NCBI GenBank assembly: GCA_944387375.1
Contig: CALXEQ010000007.1
Location: 23,107-87,106 of the forward strand
Length of the DNA stretch: 64,000 nucleotides
Direction: 5' to 3'
Source of the DNA: an uncultured Clostridia bacterium
GTDB taxonomy: Bacteria > Bacillota > Clostridia > TANB77 > CAG-465
Translations under genes and position numbers: made by a program
In this document: in pieces, positions 27,894 to 35,661 of the stretch
Numbering within the stretch: the first letter of the stretch is position 1
Layout of the letters: every line of letters starts with the position of its first letter
Notes under the pieces: generated by a model
What the model saw: the letters and a program-made list of their open reading frames with translations, nothing else
What the model was told of the DNA's origin: nothing
Databases searched by the model: none

Positions 27894-28316
27894 ACTTTAA
27901 CAAAATATATATGATTTGTCTTTATTTTATATACATCATCAGTTATTTTCTTTATATGTTTTACTGGAGTTGTTGTTATACTATCTTCATATACTCCACC
28001 ATAATAATACATTAATCTTTTACACACAAAAGGTTCGTTTTTCTTTGGAACATCTTTTGAAATAGCTAAATATGCATTATTCTTTTTGTTTTTTGAAGAT
28101 AATATTAAATATGTATTTTTAAAATCATTCATTATAAAAATATTAGTTGCTAACCATTTTATACTTTTTTTATCATATAAAACAGTATCTTTGTATCCAT
28201 TTATACAATTATTTTCTATATTTAATATAGATACTCCTATTCTACTACCGATTTAAAAATAATGGTATTTTTGCATCACTAACAGCAAACAATACATTTC
28301 TTTTACTTAAATTCAT
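27878..28316 (-). pseudogene. Small gene broken by one frameshift (unknown function)
   Basis: A strong AGGAGGGAGATAATT precedes an ATG at 28314-28316. That frame gives about 22 residues (MNLSKRNVLFAVSDAKIPLF) and then stops at TAG TAG. From the same point another frame is open without interruption (IGSRIGVSILNIENN...) through MNDFKNTYLI to the stop at 27878. Joined, the two give one protein of about 145 residues. The switch lies in an A/T homopolymer stretch at about 28250-28262, so a one-base indel or an assembly error explains it best. A shorter 84-residue product could start at 28132 but lacks a ribosome site. No family recognised. Confidence 0.65.
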
Positions 28317-28395
28317 AATTATCTCCCTCCTAAAAATTTTTATTTGTTTATATAAATATTATACCATTTAATGATACCATATTTTACATAAAAAA

Positions 28396-29106
28396 TCAAG
28401 AGAGACACCCCTTTAAAATTTTTACACTTTTTTTATATTCTGGCATATATTTTTCTACTAAATTCCAAAATTCCCTTTGATGATTCATATATTTTAAATG
28501 ACAAAGCTCATGCAAACACACATACCTTATTTCATCTTTACTATACCAAATTATATTTTGATTAATTTTAATTATTTTTTTGGATGAACAACTTCCCCAT
28601 ATACTTTTAAATTTTCTAACTTCAACTTTTAGTGGTAAAAGTTTTGTCTTCTTTATCATTTCATTCATAATTTTTTGAATATAAAAAATAGCAATTTCTT
28701 TTTGTTTTTGCTCTATTTTTCTTTGTACTATACTATAATCTGATATCTTTATGTAATTAGGAACAACAACATTACAAGTTTTTTCATCCATATCTACTTC
28801 TATTTTTTTTACATCTTTAACAATAAAATTTATATCTATTCTTTTACCGAGAATATACAAATATTTATTTTTTAAAATATTTGTATCTCTATTTTCTCTT
28901 TTTTCATACTCTTTTAGATTTTTATATATCCATTTTGATTTTTTGCTTACTAATTCTTCTATTTTTTTATCTGTCACATAAATCGGAGATTTTACTATAA
29001 CTTGTCCATTCTTTATGTGTATGTATATATTTTTTATTCTAGATTTTAATATTATATATTTTACATCAATATCTTTATATTTAAATTCTTTTTGTATACT
29101 TTTCAT
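28396..29106 (-). CDS. YgjP/SprT-like zinc metallopeptidase
   Basis: 236 residues. The C-terminal half has the family signature CLHELCHLKYMNHQREFW: HExxH plus a following His six residues later and the FW pair, with the preceding SIWGSCSSKK segment also conserved in YgjP (DUF45) proteins. The N-terminal 100 residues form the beta-rich part of the family. No signal peptide, so it is cytoplasmic. Its substrate is not known. AAGGTGAATT precedes the ATG; 8 bp separate it from the base-modification-like gene upstream, implying cotranscription. Confidence 0.87.
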   Translation of the reverse strand: MKSIQKEFKYKDIDVKYIILKSRIKNIYIHIKNGQVIVKSPIYVTDKKIEELVSKKSKWIYKNLKEYEKRENRDTNILKNKYLYILGKRIDINFIVKDVKKIEVDMDEKTCNVVVPNYIKISDYSIVQRKIEQKQKEIAIFYIQKIMNEMIKKTKLLPLKVEVRKFKSIWGSCSSKKIIKINQNIIWYSKDEIRYVCLHELCHLKYMNHQREFWNLVEKYMPEYKKSVKILKGCLS

Positions 29107-29114
29107 AATTCACC

Positions 29115-30056
29115 TTATATTTTAGCATCCCATTTCAAAGGAAGTATATATTCTATTTTATTATTATTCTTAATATATTTCTTTTTTATTTTTATTCTAT
29201 TGGATTTTAAATCTGGTCTTCTAACTCTTAAATATTTGTCTAATTCACAAAACAAATTTTGTATATCAATATATTGAAGTTTTCTACCATTTATATACTT
29301 AAATTTTAATTTTAATCTCTCAAATTCAGACTCTTGCACATCATACATATACTTAATTACATCTTCATATGTTGATCCTTCTAAATTAGAAAAACACTTT
29401 TTTATTCCCCTTATTGCACCAGGACCTGCAATAGTAAATTCATCTTCTCTAAAATTTACTACCTCACTATAATTTATATCTGTAACTAATTGATAAGCCA
29501 TAAAATTGCCAATAAGTGGATATTCTTTTAAAACATTAAACGCTTCTTTCATGCTTTTACAATTTATAATTTTATTTTGCATTTTATCTTTTATAAACAT
29601 CTTTTCTAACAATGCTAAATGATTTTGATGTTTCATTTCATAACCAAAAGCTTTATTTGCACATGATATATATGCATCATTATATATTTTATTTCCATTA
29701 TTTTTATATTCTATTAATAGCCTATCATAAGACTTAAAAGAAAAATTCTCTAATACTATATCTTTAAGTTCTTCCACTAAATAATTCCAAGTATCCTCTT
29801 TATTAAAAATTTTAAATAACACTATTCTAAATATAATATCCTCTTTTGAATATTCTACACCATTATATATAACGTTTTTTAATAAAAATTGTGATACTCT
29901 ATCAAGTACTCTATAACAATTACAAAATTTATACTCTTGTAATATTTTATCATTAGTATATGGCATATTTTTTCCATTTAACTTATTATAAAATATATTT
30001 TGTCTTTCATATGCAAAATACCAATACATATCATATATTTCCTGTCTTTTAATCAT
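29115..30056 (-). CDS. Putative DNA-base hypermodification protein (aGPT-PPlase / HMUDK_hel-like)
   Basis: 313 residues. The N-terminal pattern YERQNIFYNKL...MPYTNDKIL followed by YKFCNCYRVLDRVSQFL and NVIY, and the later FMAYQLVTDINYS and AGPGAIRGIKK, match what I recall of the alpha-glutamyl/putrescinyl thymine pyrophosphorylase (5-hmdU DNA kinase helical domain, PF18723) family, a DNA-glycosylase-like fold that acts on modified thymines in phage DNA. This is recognition from memory, not a search. No thymine-modifying partner enzymes (hydroxymethylase, hmdU kinase) are in the window. TAGGAGTAAATT precedes the ATG; ybaK lies 9 bp upstream and the YgjP-like gene 8 bp downstream. Confidence 0.68.
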   Translation of the reverse strand: MIKRQEIYDMYWYFAYERQNIFYNKLNGKNMPYTNDKILQEYKFCNCYRVLDRVSQFLLKNVIYNGVEYSKEDIIFRIVLFKIFNKEDTWNYLVEELKDIVLENFSFKSYDRLLIEYKNNGNKIYNDAYISCANKAFGYEMKHQNHLALLEKMFIKDKMQNKIINCKSMKEAFNVLKEYPLIGNFMAYQLVTDINYSEVVNFREDEFTIAGPGAIRGIKKCFSNLEGSTYEDVIKYMYDVQESEFERLKLKFKYINGRKLQYIDIQNLFCELDKYLRVRRPDLKSNRIKIKKKYIKNNNKIEYILPLKWDAKI

Positions 30057-30065
30057 AATTTACTC

Positions 30066-30536
30066 CTATTTTACTATATCATAAAATTCTGCTCTTACAA
30101 CATCTGATAAATCATTTACTCCTACTTCTATTTGATATCCAATTCTTCCTCCACTAACAAATATATTACTATATTCTTTAGCAGATATATCTATTATAGT
30201 TTTAAAACTTTTCTTCATTCCTATTGGCGAACATCCACCATGAACATATCCAGTAAGAGGTAGCAGTTCTTTTTGTTTAATCATTTCTACACTTTTTTCT
30301 CCAACACTTTTTGCAGCTTTTTTCAAATCCAATTCTTTATTTACTGGAACTATAAAAACATAATATACTCCACTTCCTGCTCTTGTAACCAAAGTTTTAA
30401 ATACTTGATTTGGATCTTCATTAAGTACATTTACTACTTCCATTCCAGATATAGCATTTGTGTCTTTATAACAATAAGGTTTATACCATATTTTCTTACT
30501 ATCTAAAATTCTCATAACATTTGTTTTGTCTTGCAT
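30066..30536 (-). CDS. ybaK: Cys-tRNA(Pro) deacylase YbaK
   Basis: 156 residues. Hydrolyses Cys mischarged on tRNA-Pro, and related editing in trans. YbaK-domain features are the catalytic Lys in QVFKTLV, the GYVHGGCSPIGMKK loop and the terminal strand FVSGGRIGYQIEV. AAAAAAGGTGATATAA precedes the ATG. First gene of a three-gene unit with the HMUDK_hel-like and YgjP-like genes. Confidence 0.93.
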   Translation of the reverse strand: MQDKTNVMRILDSKKIWYKPYCYKDTNAISGMEVVNVLNEDPNQVFKTLVTRAGSGVYYVFIVPVNKELDLKKAAKSVGEKSVEMIKQKELLPLTGYVHGGCSPIGMKKSFKTIIDISAKEYSNIFVSGGRIGYQIEVGVNDLSDVVRAEFYDIVK

Positions 30537-30583
30537 TTATATCACCTTTTTTAGTTTATCATAGTATATTTTTAATTTCAACT

Positions 30584-30616
30584 AAAAAGAAAAAAGCACT
30601 TAAATAAAGTGCATTA
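30584..30616 (-). terminator. Terminator of the anchored-protein operon
   Basis: GCACTTTATTTAAGTGC hairpin followed by TTTTTTCTTTTT on the minus strand. Confidence 0.85.
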
Positions 30617-30619
30617 AAT

Positions 30620-31672
30620 TTATTTAGAAGAGACAAACGCCCTATCTTTTGTTTCTTCACTAACTGTAGATTCTAAAATTGTAAATACTTTTTTTGATAC
30701 TGAAGATGATTCAAATAATTTTGTGTCATCTTTAAATCTATTATATATAGCTATATTTTTATAGTTATCTTTCATATCTATTTTTATTTCTTCTAAATCA
30801 TCATTATATATGTATATATATTGTGGATCAAAATAAAATGTATTTACTTTACCTTTTACATATTCTTTATATATAGTTTTTATATTTGCATTATCTGTAA
30901 ATAAATCCTCAAATTCAATTTCTTCCATATCTTCTAGTGAAATGTTTAATGTTTTAATATCCTCGTTTACTCTATTTCCATCTATATCTTCGTATGTTTT
31001 ATATACTACATATGAAAGTGTATTAAAATTTACACTTAATTTAGTATGAACATCTATAAATAAAGTATTTTCATCACCAAGATAATTCTTATCATAAAAA
31101 TCTACACTTAAAGATTTTAACATTTCATTTATTTCATCTTGCTTGTCCTCATCTTTTAATCCATTTATTTGCTTATATTCAACATAAGCTTTATCTCCTT
31201 CTATTCCTTCATAATTGTTATAAAAATTCCCACCCTTTACATGAACAACGCTTTCTATTTCTATTGGATATGCATTATAATTTTCATTAATGCTTGAAAT
31301 ACTTAAATTTGACGAATTATTACTATCGCTATTACTACTATTTGAAGCATTGTTTTGATTATTCGAATTATCTGTTTGCGTAACATTATTATTTGTATTT
31401 TGCTCTTCATTTGTATCAGATGTACCCTTAAATACTTTTATCATTACAAAAATTGCTATTATAATAACGATTATAGCTATTATAATTATCACTGTATTAA
31501 AGATATCTCCACTTTCTTCATTCTCCACTTTTTGAATTCTTTTTTCCTCATTATTTTCCTTTATTTGATTTTCATATGAGCCACCTCTTCTTCTATAAGT
31601 ATCACTTTGAGGATACCTTTCCTCTATCTTTTTATCTGATAAAAAATTTTCTTCTTCATCTTCATATTTCAT
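30620..31672 (-). CDS. Single-pass membrane protein with extracellular RsiV-like domain
   Basis: 350 residues. A charged cytoplasmic part of about 58 residues, one Ile-rich helix (about 59-82), a low-complexity Asn/Ser/Thr linker (about 88-128), then a globular outer domain. The end of that domain (TFYFDPQYIYIYND) looks like the DUF3298 domain of RsiV-type anti-sigma factors and lysozyme-binding lipoproteins, but the match is weak. AGGAGGGGAGTTAT precedes the ATG. It is cotranscribed with the hydrolase and MBL genes upstream. Function unknown. Confidence 0.7.
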   Translation of the reverse strand: MKYEDEEENFLSDKKIEERYPQSDTYRRRGGSYENQIKENNEEKRIQKVENEESGDIFNTVIIIIAIIVIIIAIFVMIKVFKGTSDTNEEQNTNNNVTQTDNSNNQNNASNSSNSDSNNSSNLSISSINENYNAYPIEIESVVHVKGGNFYNNYEGIEGDKAYVEYKQINGLKDEDKQDEINEMLKSLSVDFYDKNYLGDENTLFIDVHTKLSVNFNTLSYVVYKTYEDIDGNRVNEDIKTLNISLEDMEEIEFEDLFTDNANIKTIYKEYVKGKVNTFYFDPQYIYIYNDDLEEIKIDMKDNYKNIAIYNRFKDDTKLFESSSVSKKVFTILESTVSEETKDRAFVSSK

Positions 31673-31684
31673 ATAACTCCCCTC

Positions 31685-32596
31685 CTAACTAATATTATTA
31701 TCTAAAAATTTAAATATTTTATCCCAATATTTAATACCATCTTTATACATTGATTTTGCATGTGTAGCTTCACTTATTACTAATAAATCTTTTTTAGATT
31801 TATATTGATTATATAGTTCATATACCATAAATGTCGGAACAAAAGTATCTTTATCTCCATGTATAAATAATATTGGTACTTTACATTTATTAAGCTGAGT
31901 TATACATGATGCCTCTTTAAAATAATATCCCGCTTTTAGTTTACAAATAATACTTGAAATATATATTACAGGAAATTTAGGCAGCTTAAAAATCTTTTTT
32001 AGCTGATAAGACATTTCATCTTCAACAGACACATATCCACAATCTTCAATTGCACAAACAACATTTTTTAAATTTTCACCTACACTCATCATAACAGTGG
32101 CAGCTCCCATAGATACACCATATAATATTATTTTTTTATTTGGATAGTTATTATTTATATATTCTACCCATTTTTTAATATCAAGTCTATCAAGCCATCC
32201 CATTCCTATATATTTTCCTTCACTTTTACCTGATGCTCTTAAATCTGGAAGTAAAACACTATATCCCCTTGTCTTAATAAATATATCTGCTCTTTGTTCC
32301 ATATAAACAGAATTAGCACAATATCCATGAATTAATATTACAAACACATCTGATGAATTATTTACTACAACACTTGCATGTAATTTTAAATTATCATATG
32401 AATTAATATATATTTCTTCTTTATTATTTAAAACAAAATATTCATTTTTTTCTTCTTCATCAGTATTATTCTTAAAAATCAAATTCTTGTTTGTATCATT
32501 TCTTATTACTATATTAAAAAGTATATATGAAAATATAATAAAAAATACAAAAACTAAAACTATAAAACAAACAATAACAGTAATAGCTATATCCAT
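31685..32596 (-). CDS. Membrane-anchored alpha/beta hydrolase
   Basis: 303 residues. Signal-anchor helix at about 5-32, then an alpha/beta-hydrolase domain: oxyanion HGYCANS, nucleophile elbow GVSMGAA, acid in HGDKDTFV and catalytic His in SEATHAKS. Related to the YqkD/BEM46-type serine hydrolases; the substrate is unknown. AGGAGAAAAA precedes the ATG. Eight bases separate it from the MBL gene upstream. Confidence 0.88.
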   Translation of the reverse strand: MDIAITVIVCFIVLVFVFFIIFSYILFNIVIRNDTNKNLIFKNNTDEEEKNEYFVLNNKEEIYINSYDNLKLHASVVVNNSSDVFVILIHGYCANSVYMEQRADIFIKTRGYSVLLPDLRASGKSEGKYIGMGWLDRLDIKKWVEYINNNYPNKKIILYGVSMGAATVMMSVGENLKNVVCAIEDCGYVSVEDEMSYQLKKIFKLPKFPVIYISSIICKLKAGYYFKEASCITQLNKCKVPILFIHGDKDTFVPTFMVYELYNQYKSKKDLLVISEATHAKSMYKDGIKYWDKIFKFLDNNIS

Positions 32597-32604
32597 TTTT
32601 TCTC

Positions 32605-33237
32605 CTATATCATTATTTTACAATCAATTTTTCTATCTAATAAACATTTAAAATTTTTGGCATCCTCTTTTGTACCAACTATTTTTCCATAATGAATTGG
32701 TACAGCAATAGTAGGCATTATAGTATTTACAAGTTTTGCAGCCTCAGCATAATCCATTGTATACGTACCTCCAACAGGAACAAAAACTAAGTCACACTTT
32801 ACATTTAAATTCTCTGGTGTTATATCTGTATCTCCAGTAATATATATTCTTTCACAATCTAAATTTAAAATATAGCCTACCCAACCATTTTCTTTAGGAT
32901 GAAATGTTTTATTTACATTATACGCACTAACAGTCTCAAGCATCAAATTATTTATTTTATATTTCTTATTAGGCTCTACAATAACTACTCTATTTTCTTT
33001 AAATCCAAGTTTTAAGACATTTACATATATATCTTCTGTAATTACAATTATTGTATTTTCATTTTTTACTTTTAAAATATCTTCTGGTGAAAAATGATCA
33101 TAATGTGAATGTGTAATACAAATATAGTCTGCATCATTTTCCTCTTTTTCTATACAAAATGGATCTATATATATTATCTTATTATCTGCTACAATTCTTA
33201 TTGCACTATGGCATATTACATTAAAGCTTTCAATCAT
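32605..33237 (-). CDS. Metallo-beta-lactamase-fold hydrolase (UlaG-like)
   Basis: 210 residues. MBL metal site THSHYDHF, then TGDTD, VPVGGTYTMDYAEA and the C-terminal PIHYG, a pattern of the UPF0173/UlaG-like hydrolases. The natural substrate is unknown. Start at the ATG 33235-33237, with AAGAGGTGTAAAT before it; the six-codon extension to a TTG covers that site. First gene of the operon that also encodes the hydrolase and the anchored protein. Confidence 0.88.
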   Translation of the reverse strand: MIESFNVICHSAIRIVADNKIIYIDPFCIEKEENDADYICITHSHYDHFSPEDILKVKNENTIIVITEDIYVNVLKLGFKENRVVIVEPNKKYKINNLMLETVSAYNVNKTFHPKENGWVGYILNLDCERIYITGDTDITPENLNVKCDLVFVPVGGTYTMDYAEAAKLVNTIMPTIAVPIHYGKIVGTKEDAKNFKCLLDRKIDCKIMI

Positions 33238-33314
33238 ATTTACACCTCTTTCCAATTCGATTATAGCATAAACATATTAAAATTTTCTATATTGTAATAT
33301 AATTTTAACTTATA

Positions 33315-33362
33315 AGAAAAAAAGCTCTAAATGAAATAAAATATCTTTCATTTAAAGCTCTC
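33315..33362 (-). terminator. Terminator of the coiled-coil gene pair
   Basis: Long stem GAGCTTTAAATGAAA/TTTCATTTAGAGCTT with a T-run on the minus strand; it begins inside the last codons of the 122-residue gene. Confidence 0.9.
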
Positions 33363-33720
33363 TCATTTTTGCTGCTGAAACTAATTTATAATATCCAGAC
33401 TTTTTATCATTTAACATATTTTCTAACTCATTAATTCTAATATCATAATATTCATCTAACGACTCTAGTTCATCCTCATCAAGACCATCTATATAATCTA
33501 TATTTTCTTTAATACTATTTTCAATATTTGCTAAATCTTCCAATGTAAGTTCTCTTTTTATTTTTCTTTCTATCTTTTCTTCCTTTAAAATTTTAGCAGT
33601 TCTATTACAATCTTCTTTAATTTCTTCTTGCTTTATTCCAAAAAAGTTTTTCAAACTTTTAATTATCTTACTTATTATATTATCATTATTAACAACAAGT
33701 AAGCTTCTTTCTCTTCTCAT
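33352..33720 (-). CDS. Small charged helical protein, unknown
   Basis: 122 residues, predicted mostly helical with Lys/Glu-rich middle (about 40-65), no membrane segment or motif. GGGGTGAAAT precedes the ATG. Paired with the coiled-coil gene upstream, 18 bp apart. Confidence 0.6.
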   Translation of the reverse strand: MRRERSLLVVNNDNIISKIIKSLKNFFGIKQEEIKEDCNRTAKILKEEKIERKIKRELTLEDLANIENSIKENIDYIDGLDEDELESLDEYYDIRINELENMLNDKKSGYYKLVSAAKMREL

Positions 33721-33738
33721 ATTTCACCCCTATTTATA

Positions 33739-34506
33739 TTATTTAAGTGTAAATTTTTTTATCTTACTATCAAGCATGTCAATTTGGCTCATTAATTCAT
33801 TGACTTTTTTTGCTTTTTCTTTTAAAGATACTCTTTTTTGTTTAAATTCATCATATACAATACCATTTTTACTACAATTATATCTATCTTCTATTTCTAT
33901 TAAAGTATTATTTGTTAACTCAATTAATGAATTTTTTAATAAATTAACATTTTTTATCCCGTCTTGTATAATCTTTTCAATTAATATATCTGCATAGTCA
34001 TTATACATACTTTCTTCTATCTGTTCAACTACAGAATCAATTGTATTTTGACTGTATCTATTCTTTTCTAAATTTTCAACAATACTAGACTTATATTTAT
34101 TTAAATAATTCAATAGAGCATTTTTTATCAAATTTTCATCTAAATCATCATTTAAATTATATTCATATTCTTCATATGAATACTCTTCATTTTGCTCTAA
34201 AGATTCAAGTTTATATGAAATGTTATCTAAAGCGTCATATATTTTTCCCTGCAATATATTTTCTAAATTATCTTGATTATACATATTAATATTTTCTTCA
34301 AGATTATGCAAATTATCCTCTATTAATTGATATAAAAACTCATTTTTTTTATTTTCAAAAATATTATTATTTTGCAAAATACTTTTACTTGTTTTTCTTA
34401 GCTCATCTATTCTTGTGACGTCTAAGTCCTTTTGTATATTTAAAACCCCATCAAAAATATTATATGCCTTTTGCTTATACTTTGCCTCAAGATCACTTAG
34501 CTTCAT
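33739..34506 (-). CDS. Coiled-coil protein, unknown
   Basis: 255 residues with long heptad-like helices rich in Asn, Leu, Glu and Lys, including an acidic stretch near the centre (EYSYEEYEYNLNDDLDEN). No signal peptide or domain. The start is the ATG at 34504-34506 with AGAGGTG before it. A TTGAAT/TACACT pair with 17-bp spacing lies in the 84 bp before it, so this gene pair may have a promoter separate from the lipid operon, but readthrough is also possible. Confidence 0.6.
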   Translation of the reverse strand: MKLSDLEAKYKQKAYNIFDGVLNIQKDLDVTRIDELRKTSKSILQNNNIFENKKNEFLYQLIEDNLHNLEENINMYNQDNLENILQGKIYDALDNISYKLESLEQNEEYSYEEYEYNLNDDLDENLIKNALLNYLNKYKSSIVENLEKNRYSQNTIDSVVEQIEESMYNDYADILIEKIIQDGIKNVNLLKNSLIELTNNTLIEIEDRYNCSKNGIVYDEFKQKRVSLKEKAKKVNELMSQIDMLDSKIKKFTLK

Positions 34507-34590
34507 TAATAACACCTCTATATACGAAAGTGTATCACAAATTTATAAAATATTCAATAAGTATATATACTTTTCATAAGTAAAAATTCT

Positions 34591-35652
34591 TTAGTATAAT
34601 CTTTTATGCAACAATACATATTTATATTCATTCTTTATTAGTTCTTTAAAATAGACTTTATTGGCATTTCCCGTTTTTATTAATGCACCTATAGAAGTAG
34701 CCCTATTTTTTTTGAGCTCTTCTTTCATACTTTCTGCTAAAGCCCTACCAAGTCCTAAATGTTCTTTTTCAACTCCAAGATACATTAAGATATATTCCCT
34801 TTTCATAAATTTATGTAATATAATTTTCAAATAATTTTTTCTACATACAAAATTTTTATAATTTGGTATTGCTACAAAAAATCCTACCATCTTATCATTA
34901 TAATATGAAAGTTTTATCATAGAAAAATCTACTATTTTATTTAAATCTTTATATAAACTATAAAAATCATCAAGCTCTATTTCTTTATATCCTGGAAAAG
35001 TACTGTATAATTTTAAAATCATTTTTCCAATATCTTTTAGTTGATTATTAAAAGTTTTTTTAGTAGGAGTTATAAATTTATATCCTCTACATTCCAAATT
35101 TTTTAATCTAGTAGAAAATTTTATATTATCTTGATTTATATTTACTTTATCAAATATATTAGAGCTATATTCTTGATATATTTCATAGCCGGCTTCTTTA
35201 AAAAAATATGGATAATAAGGTTTATTATATGGTTCTCCTATATATGGATGACTAAAATTATCCAACTTAAATCTATATCCTATCCAAAAAGAACAATTTA
35301 ATGGTCCAATAATACTTTCATATCCTCTATATTTTACATATTTTTCAACATATTCAAGTAACATATTACTGACATCTATATTTTCTATACATTCATAATA
35401 CCCCACATATGCTGTTTTATCATTCTCATAAAAAGTAACTATAGCTCTAGCAACAGCTTTTTCTTTTTCATTTAGCACCAAAAAATTGTTTATTTTAAAA
35501 TACTTACTCAATATATGAGTTCCCATTAAAATCTCTTTTTCTTCTTTTTCATCTTGCATAATTTCTCTTTTTGAATATAGTCTCTTAGGTAACTTTAAAA
35601 ATTCATTTATATATTTTTCTTCATTTTCAAACTCGATAACCCTATACTTCAT
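34591..35652 (-). CDS. GNAT-like acetyltransferase-fold protein in lipid operon
   Basis: 353 residues. GNAT-like: a first segment with strand-rich ALNEKEKAVARAIVTF-type region (here FLVLNEKEKAVARAI), the GPLNCSFWIGYRFKL patch followed by GEPYNKPYYPYFFKEAGY, and near the end VEKEHLGLGRALAESM, an acyl-CoA-binding-like A motif. The acceptor is not known. AAGGTGATAAA precedes the ATG. It is last in the seven-gene lipid operon, 9 bp after the dikinase gene, so an acyl transfer to a lipid or lipid precursor is plausible but unproved. Confidence 0.7.
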   Translation of the reverse strand: MKYRVIEFENEEKYINEFLKLPKRLYSKREIMQDEKEEKEILMGTHILSKYFKINNFLVLNEKEKAVARAIVTFYENDKTAYVGYYECIENIDVSNMLLEYVEKYVKYRGYESIIGPLNCSFWIGYRFKLDNFSHPYIGEPYNKPYYPYFFKEAGYEIYQEYSSNIFDKVNINQDNIKFSTRLKNLECRGYKFITPTKKTFNNQLKDIGKMILKLYSTFPGYKEIELDDFYSLYKDLNKIVDFSMIKLSYYNDKMVGFFVAIPNYKNFVCRKNYLKIILHKFMKREYILMYLGVEKEHLGLGRALAESMKEELKKNRATSIGALIKTGNANKVYFKELIKNEYKYVLLHKRLY

Positions 35653-35661
35653 TTTATCACC

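Noticed and set aside
28250..28262. Programmed ribosomal frameshifting in the small gene
   Set aside because: The needed shift is +1 at a place without a known slippery codon plus stop arrangement; an indel in a homopolymer is simpler.
31320..31410. Short repeated AAT/AGC-like triplets that could be taken for a repeat array
   Set aside because: They are the Asn/Ser-rich linker of the anchored protein gene; there is no regular spacer-repeat structure and no CRISPR array.
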